A stretch of DNA of 64,000 nucleotides from Tistlia consotensis USBA 355 (GTDB lineage: Bacteria; Pseudomonadota; Alphaproteobacteria; Kiloniellales; DSM-21159), in assembly GCF_900177295.1 (NCBI RefSeq), contig NZ_FWZX01000022.1, positions 60,397 to 124,396 on the forward strand, written 5' to 3'. Shown here in pieces: positions 53,289 to 62,188 of the stretch. Position numbers and translations under genes: made by a program. The notes beneath the pieces are model-generated. The model made no database searches and was not told where the DNA came from. It was given only the letters and a program-made list of their open reading frames with translations. The first letter of the stretch is position 1. Each line of letters starts with the position of its first letter.

Positions 53289-53945
53289 GTGGCCAAGCGC
53301 AGCGCATTCGTGACGATCGGCCAGGCGCCGCGGGTCGACCTGACGCCGGAGATCCTGGCCGAGGTTCGCTGCCCGCTCGACGTCGTCGAGGTCGGCGCGC
53401 TCGACGGTCTCTCCGACGCCGAGGTCGCGGCCCTGGCGCCCGGCGCCGGCGAGGAGCGGCTGGTCAGCCGCCTGGTCGACGGCCGCGAGGTGATCCTCGG
53501 CAAGACCAGGATCCAGCAGCGCCTGCAGGCCCTGTTCGACGAGCTCGACGGCCAGGGCTTCGACCTGATCGTGCTGCTCTGCACGGGCCACTTCGAGCCG
53601 TTCCGCGTGAAGACCCTGTTCCTGGAGCCGCAGCTCGCCGTCGACCATTTCGTCCAGGGCCTCGCCTACGGCGCCGAGACGCTGGGCATCCTGGTGCCCA
53701 ACGAGAAGCAGATCGACGAATTCCACGGCATCGACGGCAAGCAGAGCCGCGTCAGCTTCGCCTCGCCCTACGGCGAGGAGCGCTTCGAGGCGGCCGGCCG
53801 CGAGCTCGCCGGCACCGACCTCGTGGTCATGCACTGCATGGGCTACTCCGAGGCCATGCGCAGGCGCGTCGCCGCGGCCTCGGGCCGGCCGGTGATGCTG
53901 TCGCGCCGCATCGTCGCCCACGCCGTCGACCTGCTGCTGACCTGA
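53289..53945 (+). CDS. AroM family protein (free-standing)
   Basis: 218-residue protein, close to E. coli AroM (225). It begins AKRSAFVTIGQAPRVDLTPE and contains LIVLLCTGHFEPFR (C98) and LVVMHCMGYSEAMRRRVAAA (C183), two cysteines placed like those of the Asp/Glu/hydantoin racemase fold to which AroM-like proteins may be related. Enzymatic activity has not been established for the family. The GTG at 53289 was chosen because homology starts there; an ATG at 53226 would add 21 low-complexity residues. Upstream of an oligopeptide-type ABC importer with 46 bases between, so probably in the same operon. Confidence 0.85.
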   Translation: MAKRSAFVTIGQAPRVDLTPEILAEVRCPLDVVEVGALDGLSDAEVAALAPGAGEERLVSRLVDGREVILGKTRIQQRLQALFDELDGQGFDLIVLLCTGHFEPFRVKTLFLEPQLAVDHFVQGLAYGAETLGILVPNEKQIDEFHGIDGKQSRVSFASPYGEERFEAAGRELAGTDLVVMHCMGYSEAMRRRVAAASGRPVMLSRRIVAHAVDLLLT

Positions 53946-53991
53946 GACCACCCAAGAAAGAAGCGAACCGAACGAACAGGAGGCTATCGAG

Positions 53992-55593
53992 ATGACGAGG
54001 ATGCTGAGGAGCGGCGGCCGCCTGGCCGCGGCATTGGCCCTGGGAACGCTGGTCGGCGCGACGCTGGCCCAGCCGGCCCCGGCCTTCGAGAAGACGTCCG
54101 ACGGCCCGGTCCTGGTGTTCGGCGGCCGCCAGCCGGTGCCGAACCTCGACCCGAGCCAGAAGTACGACTGGTCGACCCGGATGCTGCAGCAGTCGCTCTA
54201 CGACGCGCTGGTCAAGTACGAGGGCGATCCGGCCGAGATCGAGCCCTGGCTGGCCAAGAGCTGGGAGAAGAACGGCGACGCCACGGTCTGGACCTTCCAC
54301 CTGGTCGACAACGCCAAGTTCGCCAACGGCGACCCGGTCGACGCGGCGGCGGTCAAGTTCTCCTTCGAGCGCACGCTGAAGATCAACAAGGGCCCGGCCT
54401 GGATGCTGTCCTCGGTGCTGGCGCCCGACGGCATCGCGGTCGTCGACCCGCACACCCTCCGCTTCACCCTGAAGCAGCCCTACGCGCCCTTCCTGGCCTT
54501 CCTGCCCTGGTGGTACGTCATGGACCCGAAGGAGGTCATGGCACACGAGAAGGACGGCGACCTGGGCCAGGCCTGGATGACCGAGCACGCCGCCGGCAGC
54601 GGGCCCTTCAAGCAGGGCCGCTGGGAGCAGGGCACGCTCTACCAGCTGATCGCCAAGAACGACTACTGGAAGGGCTGGCCGCACAAGACCCACCCGGCCG
54701 GCATCATCTACAAGCTGATGCGCGAGGCCTCGAGCCAGCGCGCCGCGCTGATCGCCGGCCAGGCCGACATCGTCGAGGGCCTGTCGAGCGAGGACTTCGA
54801 CGTCGTCGGCAAGATGCCGGGCATCGCCGTCGAGGACCACGGCGGCATGACCACCTTCGGCATCAAGTTCAACACCCAGGTCGGCCCGACCGCCGACCTC
54901 AACCTGCGCAAGGCGATCGCCTACGCCTTCGACTACAAGGCGCTGCTGCAGATCTACAACGGCGCCGCCAAGCTGGAGGACAGCCCCTTCCCGCCGGCCA
55001 TCAAGGGCCACGTCACGCTGCCCGACATGCCGCGCCAGGACCTCGCCAAGGCCAAGGAATACCTGGCCAAGAGCGCCTACGCGAAGGGCGGCATCGAGCT
55101 GGAGTACGTCTACGTCCAGGGCCTGGAGGAGGAGCGCAAGATCGGCCTCGTCCTGATCGACAACCTCAAGCCCCTCGGCATCACCGTGAAGCTGGTGCCG
55201 CTGACCTGGCCGAACATGACGGCGCGCGCCGAGAAGGTCGAGACCGCCCCGGCGATGATCGCGATCTTCGCGACCCCGGTCGCGACCGATCCCGACGCCG
55301 TCGCCTTCCAGTACCACAAGGCCTCCTGGGGCAAGTACTACGGCTCGCACTACCTGAAGGACCCCGAGCTCGACGCCCTGATCGAGAAGGCGCGGGCGAC
55401 GGCCGACTGGGACAAGCGGGCGCCGCTCTACCTCGAGATCCAGAAGCGCATCCTGGCCGACCAGCCGGAGGTCTTCGGCATGCTGGCCAACCGACGCTGG
55501 GCGCGGCGCGACTGGGTCGAGGGCTTCAAGTTCTCGCCGGTCAACTTCACCGGCGAGACGGACCTCTACCAGCTGACCGTCGCGCCGAAGTAG
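53992..55593 (+). CDS. ABC transporter substrate-binding protein, peptide/nickel type (SBP_bac_5)
   Basis: 533-residue periplasmic binding protein. The signal peptide ends near LVGATLAQPAPAF after a positive start (MTRMLRSGGR). Family markers are VPNLDPSQKYDWSTRMLQQS, DGTVWTF-like DATVWTFHLVDNAKFANGDP and the AIAYAFDYKALLQIYNGAAK helix. It captures the imported solute, classically oligopeptides but also other amide compounds. An AGGAGG ribosome site precedes the ATG at 53992. A very stable hairpin separates it from the permease genes, which would favour high expression of this protein relative to the membrane components. Confidence 0.92.
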   Translation: MTRMLRSGGRLAAALALGTLVGATLAQPAPAFEKTSDGPVLVFGGRQPVPNLDPSQKYDWSTRMLQQSLYDALVKYEGDPAEIEPWLAKSWEKNGDATVWTFHLVDNAKFANGDPVDAAAVKFSFERTLKINKGPAWMLSSVLAPDGIAVVDPHTLRFTLKQPYAPFLAFLPWWYVMDPKEVMAHEKDGDLGQAWMTEHAAGSGPFKQGRWEQGTLYQLIAKNDYWKGWPHKTHPAGIIYKLMREASSQRAALIAGQADIVEGLSSEDFDVVGKMPGIAVEDHGGMTTFGIKFNTQVGPTADLNLRKAIAYAFDYKALLQIYNGAAKLEDSPFPPAIKGHVTLPDMPRQDLAKAKEYLAKSAYAKGGIELEYVYVQGLEEERKIGLVLIDNLKPLGITVKLVPLTWPNMTARAEKVETAPAMIAIFATPVATDPDAVAFQYHKASWGKYYGSHYLKDPELDALIEKARATADWDKRAPLYLEIQKRILADQPEVFGMLANRRWARRDWVEGFKFSPVNFTGETDLYQLTVAPK

Positions 55594-55617
55594 GCTGAGG
55601 TCGAAGCTCGGGAACGA

Positions 55618-55737
55618 CCCCTCACCCTCCCGCGGCCTGACGGCCGCGGGCCCCTCCCTCTCCCCCAAGGGGCGAGGGCGAGTAACCCTCGCCCCTTGGG
55701 GGAGAGGGTGCCGAGCGACAGCGAGGCGGGTGAGGGG
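55618..55737. repeat. Large nested inverted repeat between the binding-protein and permease genes
   Basis: Two 23-base arms (55656-55678 and 55686-55708) are perfectly complementary around a 7-base loop. Inside the left flank is a second hairpin CCGCGGCC-TGAC-GGCCGCGG (55630-55649). Outer ends CCCCTCACC (55618) and GGTGAGGGG (55729) also pair. As RNA it would strongly stabilise or attenuate the transcript; as DNA it looks like a REP/BIME-type element. Confidence 0.88.
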
Positions 55738-55777
55738 TGACCGGGCGCGACGTTTGACAAGGACATCCCGCGAGGAC

Positions 55778-56788
55778 ATGGCACGCTTCGTCGGCAGACG
55801 GCTGGTCTTCCTGGTCGCGATGCTGCTCGGCCTGCTGCTGCTGACCTTCGCCATCTCCCACGTCGCGCCCGGCGACCCCGCCTCGCTGGCCGCCGGGCCC
55901 GATGCGACGCCCGAGATGGTCGAGCAGATCCGCCAGGAGTACGGCCTGGACCGGCCGCTGCCGGTGCAGCTCGGCCGCTACCTCCTCGGCATCCTGCAGG
56001 GCGACCTGGGCCGCTCGGTCAGGACCAACCACGACGTGCTCGCCGACCTCGCCGACTTCTTCCCCGCGACCTTCGAGCTGGTCACCGTCTCGATCCTGAT
56101 CGCCGTGCTGCTCGGCATCCCGCTCGGCGTGCTCTCGGCCCTGGGGCGCAACGGCTGGTTCGACCAGCTGGCGCGCGTCGTCAGCGTCTCGGGCGTCGCC
56201 ATCCCGATGTTCTGGCTCGGCCTGATGCTGCAGCTGCTGGTCGCCCTCGACCTCGGCTGGCTGCCGCTCGGCGGCCGGCTCGGCCTGATGTCGACGCCGC
56301 CCGAGCCGATCACCCACCTCTACCTGCTCGACTCGCTGCTGCAAGGCCAATGGCAGGTCTTCGGCGACGCCGCGGCGCACCTCCTGCTGCCGGCGCTGGC
56401 GCTCTGCTTCCCGGCGCTGGCCTCGATCATCCGGGTCAACCGCGCCGAGATGATCGAGGCGCTCGGCCAGGACTACATCGTCACGGCCCGCGCCCACGGC
56501 CTCGGCGGCTTCCGCACGGTCTGCCTCTACGCGCTCAAGAACGCCATGCTGCCGACGCTCGCGATGATCGGCCTGCGCTTCGGCTGGATGCTCGGCGGCA
56601 CGGTGCTGGTCGAATCGGTCTTCGACTGGCCGGGCATCGGGCTCTACGCCACCCAGTCGGCGATCGCCCAGGACTTCCAGCCGATCATGGGCGTGACCCT
56701 GCTGATCGGCATCTCCTTCATGCTCGCCAACCTGCTGGTCGACCTCGCCTACGTCTGGCTCGACCCGCGCACGCGGGAGCCGGCCTGA
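55778..56788 (+). CDS. ABC transporter permease, DppB/OppB type
   Basis: 336-residue inner-membrane permease with six helices. The N-terminal helix FLVAMLLGLLLLTFAISHVA is followed by the APGDPASLAAG motif, and the EAA loop that contacts the ATPases is VTARAHGLGGFRTVCLYALK followed by NAMLPT. The first permease of the peptide-type importer. Its stop overlaps the start of the next permease by one base. Confidence 0.92.
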   Translation: MARFVGRRLVFLVAMLLGLLLLTFAISHVAPGDPASLAAGPDATPEMVEQIRQEYGLDRPLPVQLGRYLLGILQGDLGRSVRTNHDVLADLADFFPATFELVTVSILIAVLLGIPLGVLSALGRNGWFDQLARVVSVSGVAIPMFWLGLMLQLLVALDLGWLPLGGRLGLMSTPPEPITHLYLLDSLLQGQWQVFGDAAAHLLLPALALCFPALASIIRVNRAEMIEALGQDYIVTARAHGLGGFRTVCLYALKNAMLPTLAMIGLRFGWMLGGTVLVESVFDWPGIGLYATQSAIAQDFQPIMGVTLLIGISFMLANLLVDLAYVWLDPRTREPA

Positions 56789-57702
56789 TGGCCGCGCCCG
56801 ACATGACCGCGGCGCCCCGCGCCGGCTGGCGCGAGCGCCACGCGCCGCGGATCCGCCAGCTCCGGCTCTACTGGCACACCTACCGGCGCAGCGCCTCGGC
56901 GATGCTCGGCCTCGTGCTGGTCGTGGCCTTCCTGTTGCTCGCCGCCCTCGGCCCCGCGCTGGTGCCCTACCCCGAGGACGCGGCCGGCGCCGTGCACCTG
57001 GCCGACAAGCTGCAGCCGCCCTCGGCGGCGCACTGGTTCGGCACCGACGAGGTCGGCAACGACATCCTGACGCGGGTCGTCGTCGGCACCCGCCTGTCGC
57101 TGGCCGTCGCGCTGATCATCACCGGGGTCGCCGCCGGCATCGGCGTGCCGCTCGGCATCCTGGCCGGCTACAGCGGCGGCTGGCTGCGCGAGACCATCAT
57201 GCGGGTCACCGACGTCTTCCTCTCGGTGCCGGCCCTGGTGCTGGCCGTCGCCATCGTCGCGGCGCTCGGGCCCGGCATCGTCAACGCCATCGTCGCGCTG
57301 TCCCTGGTCTGGTGGCCGGGCTACGTACGCCTGATCGAGAGCAAGACCCTGGCGCTCAAGGGCGAGACCTACGTCGAGGCGGCGCGTCTCGCCGGCGCCA
57401 CGACGCCGCGCATCCTCTTCTCGCACATCCTGCCGAACTGCCTCTCGCCGATCCTGGTCAAGGCCTCGATGGACATGGGCATGGCGATCCTGGCGGCGGC
57501 CAGCCTGGGCTTCATCGGCCTCGGCGCGCAGCCGCCGGCACCCGAGTGGGGCGCGATGATCTCGATCGGCCGCAACTACCTGCCGACCTGGTGGTGGTAC
57601 GCGACCTTCCCGGGCCTGGCGATCTACTTCACCGTGCTCGGCTTCAACCTGGTGGGCGACGGCCTGCGCGACGTCTTCGACCCCCGGAGCCGCGGACGAT
57701 GA
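56788..57702 (+). CDS. ABC transporter permease, DppC/OppC type
   Basis: 304-residue second permease. The N-terminal OppC-type segment SASAMLGLVLVVAFLLLAAL precedes HWFGTDEVGNDILTRVVVGT, a DppC/OppC hallmark; the EAA loop is YVEAARLAGATTPRILFSHI. The ATG at 56788 overlaps the stop of the first permease, and its own stop overlaps the start of the first ATPase. Confidence 0.92.
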   Translation: MAAPDMTAAPRAGWRERHAPRIRQLRLYWHTYRRSASAMLGLVLVVAFLLLAALGPALVPYPEDAAGAVHLADKLQPPSAAHWFGTDEVGNDILTRVVVGTRLSLAVALIITGVAAGIGVPLGILAGYSGGWLRETIMRVTDVFLSVPALVLAVAIVAALGPGIVNAIVALSLVWWPGYVRLIESKTLALKGETYVEAARLAGATTPRILFSHILPNCLSPILVKASMDMGMAILAAASLGFIGLGAQPPAPEWGAMISIGRNYLPTWWWYATFPGLAIYFTVLGFNLVGDGLRDVFDPRSRGR

Positions 57703-58760
57703 GCGGGCCGGGGACGATGAACGGGCCGCGGGCGACGGGCGCGCCGCTGGTCGAGTTCGACGACCTGAAGCTGGAGATCGAGACCTTCGACGGCACCCTC
57801 CGGGTGCTCGACGGCGTGACCTTCTCGCTCGGCGCCCGCGAGACCCTGGGCATCGTCGGCGAGACCGGCTGCGGCAAGTCGGTGACGGCGCGCAGCCTGC
57901 TGCGCCTGCTGCCGATGCCGCCGGCGCGCTTCGCCGGCGGCGCGATCCGCTTCGAGGGCGAGGACCTGACGAAGGTCCGCGAGCGCCGCCTGCGCCGGAT
58001 CCGCGGCCAGCGCATCGCGCTCATCCCCCAGGACCCGATGACCTACCTCAACCCGGTGCTGAGCGTCGGCCGCCAGCTGACCGACGTCGTCGCCGCACGC
58101 CAGAAGGCACGGCCCCCCGGACAGCGCCTCGGCCGCGCCGGCCGGCGCCGCCGCGCCGCCGAGCTGCTCGCCCAGGTCCAGCTGCCCCACCCCGAGCGCC
58201 AGCTCGAGGCCTATCCCCACGAGCTGTCCGGCGGCATGCGCCAGCGCGTGCTGATCGCCATGGCCCTGGCCGGCGAGCCGGCCCTGCTGGTCGCCGACGA
58301 GCCGACCACGGCGCTCGACGTCACGATCCAGGGCCAGGTGCTGCGCCTGATCCACGAGCTGGTCGAGCGCCTCGGCCTCGCCGTGCTGCTGATCTCCCAC
58401 GACCTCGGCGTGGTCGCCAAGGTCTGCCGGCGCATCGTCGTGATGTACGCCGGCACGATCGTCGAGGACGCGCCGACCGCGGCGCTGCTGGCCCGCCCCC
58501 TGCACCCCTATACCCAGGGCCTGCTCAAGGCGATCCCGAAGCTGCACGGCGACAGCGGGCGCCTGCCCGGCATCCCGGGCGCGATCCCCAACCTGCTCGA
58601 CCCGCCCTCGGGCTGCCGCTTCCGGCCGCGCTGCCCGCTGGCCACCGAGATCTGTGCCCGCGAGAAGCCGCCGGTGGTCGAGGCCGAGCCCGGCCACCGC
58701 GTCGCCTGCCACCGCTACCCCGGCCCGCCGGTCGAGGCGGACTTCGAGGTGCCCCGATGA
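57699..58760 (+). CDS. ABC transporter ATPase, DppD/OppD type
   Basis: 353-residue ATPase. Walker A is GETGCGKS, the ABC signature LSGGMRQRV, Walker B LLVADEPTTALDVT and the switch histidine lies in LLISHDLGVVAKV. The C-terminal oligopeptide-transporter domain ends with the four-cysteine pattern PSGCRFRPRCPLATEIC...C, which binds a 4Fe-4S cluster in DppD/OppD homologues. Translationally coupled on both sides. Confidence 0.93.
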   Translation: MSGPGTMNGPRATGAPLVEFDDLKLEIETFDGTLRVLDGVTFSLGARETLGIVGETGCGKSVTARSLLRLLPMPPARFAGGAIRFEGEDLTKVRERRLRRIRGQRIALIPQDPMTYLNPVLSVGRQLTDVVAARQKARPPGQRLGRAGRRRRAAELLAQVQLPHPERQLEAYPHELSGGMRQRVLIAMALAGEPALLVADEPTTALDVTIQGQVLRLIHELVERLGLAVLLISHDLGVVAKVCRRIVVMYAGTIVEDAPTAALLARPLHPYTQGLLKAIPKLHGDSGRLPGIPGAIPNLLDPPSGCRFRPRCPLATEICAREKPPVVEAEPGHRVACHRYPGPPVEADFEVPR

Positions 58761-59740
58761 CCGGGGGAACGAGCGGGGCGCCGCTCCTGGAGGTCCGCGG
58801 CCTGGAGAAGGCCTTCGCGGTGCGCGGCGGCCGCCTCGGCCGGGCCTCGCTGCGCGCCGTCGACGGCATCGACTTTTCGATCCCGCGCGGCGGCTGCCTG
58901 GGCCTGGTCGGCGAGTCCGGCTCGGGCAAGTCGACCGTGGCCAGGCTGGTCACCGGCCTGCAGCAGCCGACGGGCGGCGAGATCCTCTTCGAGGGCCGCC
59001 CGATCGGCCGGCTGGAGGGCCGCGCGCGCCGCGCCCTCGGCCGCGACATCCAGATGGTCTTCCAGGACCCCCATGCCTCGCTGAACCCGCGCAAGACGAT
59101 CTTCGCCTCGATCGCCGAGCCGCTGGTCATCCACCGGGTGCTGCGCGGCGCGGCCCTGACCGCCCGGGTCGAGGAGCTGCTCGAGATCGTCGGCCTCGGC
59201 CGGCGCTACCTCTACCGCTACCCGCACGAGCTGTCGGGCGGCCAGAAGCAGCGGGTCTGCATCGCCCGCGCCGTCGCGCTCGACCCCAAGCTGCTGGTGC
59301 TCGACGAGCCGACCTCGGCGCTCGACGTCTCGGTCCAGGCCCAGATGCTGGAGTTCCTGCGCGGCCTGCAGCGCGACCTCGGCCTCACCTACCTCTTCAT
59401 CTCCCACAACCTCGCCGTGGTCCGGCAGCTCTGCGACGAGGTCGCGGTCATGTACCTCGGCCGCCTGGTCGAGACCGGCCCGACCGCCGCCCTGTTCGAC
59501 GCGCCCAGGCACCCCTACAGCGAGGTCCTGCTCGCCTCCGTGCCCCTGCCCGAGCCCGACCAGCCCGACCCGCCGCCCCTGGAAGGCGACATCCCGAGCC
59601 CGCTGGCCCTGCCGGGCGGCTGCCGGTTCCATCCCCGGTGCCCGAAGGTCATCGGGCCGGTGTGTGCGGAGCGGGACCCGGGGCTGGTGGGGGTCGGGGA
59701 TGGGAGGAAGGCGGCATGTCTGCGGTGCGAGGGCACGTAG
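58757..59740 (+). CDS. ABC transporter ATPase, DppF/OppF type
   Basis: 327-residue ATPase, partner of the DppD-type subunit. Walker A GESGSGKS, Q-loop DIQMVFQDPHASLNPRKTIF, signature LSGGQKQRV, Walker B LLVLDEPTSALDVS, H-loop FISHNLAVVRQL. The C-terminal GGCRFHPRCPKVIGPVCAER keeps the cysteine pattern. It ends the importer operon; the plain native G+C composition stops just after it, where the MITE-like element starts. Confidence 0.93.
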   Translation: MTGGTSGAPLLEVRGLEKAFAVRGGRLGRASLRAVDGIDFSIPRGGCLGLVGESGSGKSTVARLVTGLQQPTGGEILFEGRPIGRLEGRARRALGRDIQMVFQDPHASLNPRKTIFASIAEPLVIHRVLRGAALTARVEELLEIVGLGRRYLYRYPHELSGGQKQRVCIARAVALDPKLLVLDEPTSALDVSVQAQMLEFLRGLQRDLGLTYLFISHNLAVVRQLCDEVAVMYLGRLVETGPTAALFDAPRHPYSEVLLASVPLPEPDQPDPPPLEGDIPSPLALPGGCRFHPRCPKVIGPVCAERDPGLVGVGDGRKAACLRCEGT

Positions 59741-59764
59741 GGTCGCCGGAGGCCGCTTTGCGTC

Positions 59765-59921
59765 GATTCTGTTGAAAAAGTCGGCGTGGTTGCCGGATCC
59801 GAGGCCAGCGCGACAGATTGATTTAAGACGGCTCGTTGTCTTGGAATGATCTTACGACTTGATGTCGATCGGCGATCTTAGTGTCGCGCCGAACACGCCA
59901 TCGGACTTTTTCAACAGAATC
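59765..59921. mobile_element. MITE-like element or IS remnant with 18-bp perfect terminal inverted repeats
   Basis: GATTCTGTTGAAAAAGTC at 59765-59782 is repeated exactly inverted at 59904-59921. The 157-bp unit is AT-richer than its surroundings and holds no gene. TGTTGAAAAAGT-type ends are reminiscent of IS1182-like insertion sequences; no transposase is present. Further weaker complementarity continues inward (GGCGTG...CACGCC). It marks the start of the compositionally different right-hand region. Confidence 0.7.
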
Positions 59922-60028
59922 CGCCAGGAAGGGACGTTCCTCTGGCCTCTGGCCGCTGCCCGAGGCGGGCTTCCGTGCATTGCGGTTCCCACTGTGGTAG
60001 GTCGGTCGTGAAAACATCGGGCGAAGTG

Positions 60029-60898
60029 ATGCCGCCGGAAACGCCAGGGCAGCGTGACGGATACAGGCTTCATCCATGCATTGATGAAGCGATCCGACAC
60101 GTTCGCGGCCAATCAGAAGGTCCGCCGCTCCCGAATGGCGTTCCGGTAACGCTGAACTTCCATCCCGATGCCCTGCACCAGGGTCGCTTGATGATCGAGA
60201 TCCTCGCAAGAGAGGGCATCTACCGCACGCAATTTGAGACCGGAACCAGCAATGGCGGCCTGACCGCTCACCCCGGCGGAGAACGCTGGCTCTGGGAGAG
60301 CCGCATGTTCGGGACCGCCTATGACAATGCGGATCCCGAGCTGCGACCGAGGTACGGGGCATTGAACTATCTCAGGCGCGCGACGGGTGGCTCGCCACGG
60401 TTCGGATCCGCTCACCTGCGGTTGCGGCCCCACGTTCTGGCTCGCACCACGTTCTGCTATCCCGACAGCCATCTCGATCCGGTCGATTTCGGTGTGGCCG
60501 ACCGCATGGGCCTCATTGCCCTGGCCGAGAAGGGCCGGGCGTTGGCGGACATGCTCGACCGCTATGTCGAAGCCCACGTACATGGCCCGTTGATCCTGAC
60601 CGACGACGTAGACGCCATCGTGCTCGATCCAAGCTATCGGGACACGGGGATTGAAGCCGCGGCCAGGACGCTCCCCTTTCCGGTCGAATGGCATCCTGGA
60701 TTTCGCATGCCGGTCAGCCGGGTCGAGGACTGCGTGGCCTATCGCGGGCAGGAAGTCGCGGACCTGGCAGCCTCGATTGCGGAAGGCGGCTACGTGACGC
60801 CCCGCGAAATAGGCTTTGCCCGCAGATCGGACAAGGCCGATCCGCAGTCCATCAAGCAAGCATGGCACTGCGTGGCAAGGTTCGGCAGCCCGGAGTGA
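60029..60898 (+). CDS. DUF3626 family protein
   Basis: About 289 residues. VTLNFHPDALHQGRLMIEIL, YRTQFETGTSNGGLTAHPGG followed by ERWLWESRMFG, and SPRFGSAHLRLRPHVLARTT are the conserved blocks of DUF3626, whose function is unknown. The histidine, aspartate and arginine-rich blocks suggest an enzyme, but no catalytic role can be stated. The start is uncertain: GTGs at 59975 and 60008 are also in frame; the ATG at 60029 was used. G+C is lower than in the core genes, so it probably belongs to the acquired right-hand block. Confidence 0.7.
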   Translation: MPPETPGQRDGYRLHPCIDEAIRHVRGQSEGPPLPNGVPVTLNFHPDALHQGRLMIEILAREGIYRTQFETGTSNGGLTAHPGGERWLWESRMFGTAYDNADPELRPRYGALNYLRRATGGSPRFGSAHLRLRPHVLARTTFCYPDSHLDPVDFGVADRMGLIALAEKGRALADMLDRYVEAHVHGPLILTDDVDAIVLDPSYRDTGIEAAARTLPFPVEWHPGFRMPVSRVEDCVAYRGQEVADLAASIAEGGYVTPREIGFARRSDKADPQSIKQAWHCVARFGSPE

Positions 60899-61181
60899 TA
60901 TTGCGAAGGCGAAGTCCACGATGGGCTCAAATGCGCCAGGAGCGGCTACTGAAGCGGCATATTGGCTGGGTGACGGGCGCCCCCACAGCTGAGCATTGCG
61001 CCGCCGAATCCATTGAGAGCGAGCATCTTATTGTTTTCTAAGAGCCTGTCGGACTCGACCTTCCAAAGGTCAAGCCGGACTTCATTGAGCCTCAAACGCG
61101 CGTTTGAACGCCCATCCCACAGCGGCTTGCTCAAGGGTATGGTTCACTTAGAATACACCTTAGCACATGATATCTTAGCGG
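60899..61181. other. 283-bp gap without a gene; possible promoter for the SIR2-like gene
   Basis: No convincing coding sequence on either strand. TTGCTC (61127-61132) and TAGAAT (61149-61154), 16 bases apart, form a weak sigma-70-like promoter with a leader of about 20 bases before the ATG at 61182. The middle is AT-rich with no recognisable repeat. Confidence 0.35.
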
Positions 61182-62150
61182 ATGGCGTTGTTCACAGCTA
61201 GCTACGAATACCTGTTGGCGCACTTCCGGGCGTGCCGTGGCCTTTACATTCTCGGTGCTGGCACGTCGGCAGGGGTTGCACCATTCGGCCATGCCTTCAT
61301 GACGGGACCAGCCCGTGACTACGCATTGAACTCCCCGTCGTTCCCGGTTGACGTTCCAGACCACGCTCCCTTGACGAGACGGATTATCGAGATGGCATCG
61401 GGTCAGGCAATCGGATCTAGAACAGACTTCCTATGGTTTGAGAAGGTTCAGAGATTGCCGGACTACTACGCGCGGCTGTTCATGAAGCACGAACTCGCGA
61501 AGCCCCGGTTTCGACAACGGCCAATCGACAACTACAGCGTCTTCCGACTCTTCTACCCTTCTCTGATCCTGAACTACAATCACGACGGCTTGGCGGGCGA
61601 AGCGTGCGGCGGGATTCATAGGGTGGTAGATGCGCATGGCACTATTCAACGGGGGTACGGTGCACCGGAGATGGGCGAACTGATGATGGCGGCGCGTGAG
61701 TTTGATCTGCAGGTTGCGCCGGACGACATTCTAATGTGCATCCCGGAATCCTACGCTGACTTGCAGCTTGCAGGTCGCTTGTTGGCGGTTGCCCGGTTCT
61801 CACCCAGGTTCATCGCCATCATCGGATACAGTTTTGGACAGCGACCCGAAGGCACCTATGACGATTGCGTCTCTCTGGATTTCTTCAGGGAGGCATTTCG
61901 GGGTTTCTTAGGCAATGTCTACGTGATCAGTCCCAATCCTGGCGATCTTCGGGAAATGCTTGCAGATGGCATAAAGTCGAAGAACGTTCTCGGCGTTCCA
62001 GCGTATTGGAACGTCTTGGCGCACGCCTTCATAGAGGCATTGCGCGACCCGACCGGGCCAAGGTCGCTGAACTACGTTTGCGAGAAAATTCTTGATTCTT
62101 ATGGAAACGGGATAGTCTTTCCAAGAAGTAATGGAGCGACAACCGAATAG
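61182..62150 (+). CDS. SIR2-like protein, candidate NAD-consuming defence effector
   Basis: 322-residue protein whose blocks follow the SIR2 order: LYILGAGTSAGVAPFGHAFM (21-40) as the NAD-binding GAG(x)S loop; ILNYNHDGLAGE (129-140) at the TxNxDxL position, keeping N133 and D135; VVDAHGTI (148-155) with the catalytic histidine H152; and IAIIGYSFG (211-219) as the second Rossmann strand. No zinc-binding cysteines are seen, as in bacterial SIR2-type defence NADases. The family call is by motif pattern only and is divergent. It precedes two genes of unknown function in the same direction. Composition is lower in G+C than the core. Confidence 0.6.
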   Translation: MALFTASYEYLLAHFRACRGLYILGAGTSAGVAPFGHAFMTGPARDYALNSPSFPVDVPDHAPLTRRIIEMASGQAIGSRTDFLWFEKVQRLPDYYARLFMKHELAKPRFRQRPIDNYSVFRLFYPSLILNYNHDGLAGEACGGIHRVVDAHGTIQRGYGAPEMGELMMAAREFDLQVAPDDILMCIPESYADLQLAGRLLAVARFSPRFIAIIGYSFGQRPEGTYDDCVSLDFFREAFRGFLGNVYVISPNPGDLREMLADGIKSKNVLGVPAYWNVLAHAFIEALRDPTGPRSLNYVCEKILDSYGNGIVFPRSNGATTE

Positions 62151-62154
62151 CGGC

Positions 62155-62183
62155 CTGCCATGTCGCTACCCTTATGTTATAGT
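62155..62183 (+). promoter_or_regulatory. Candidate promoter producing a leaderless transcript
   Basis: CTGCCA (62155-62160) and TATAGT (62178-62183) are 17 bases apart and match 4/6 and 5/6 of the sigma-70 boxes. Transcription would start about at the ATG at 62189, so the mRNA would have almost no leader. No ribosome site is visible before that ATG. Confidence 0.4.
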
Positions 62184-62188
62184 ATCCT

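Noticed and set aside
60946..61134. Short minus-strand open frame (about 62 codons) in the gap before the SIR2-like gene
   Set aside because: No family resemblance, no ribosome site, and the frame is short enough to arise by chance in this AT-richer segment.
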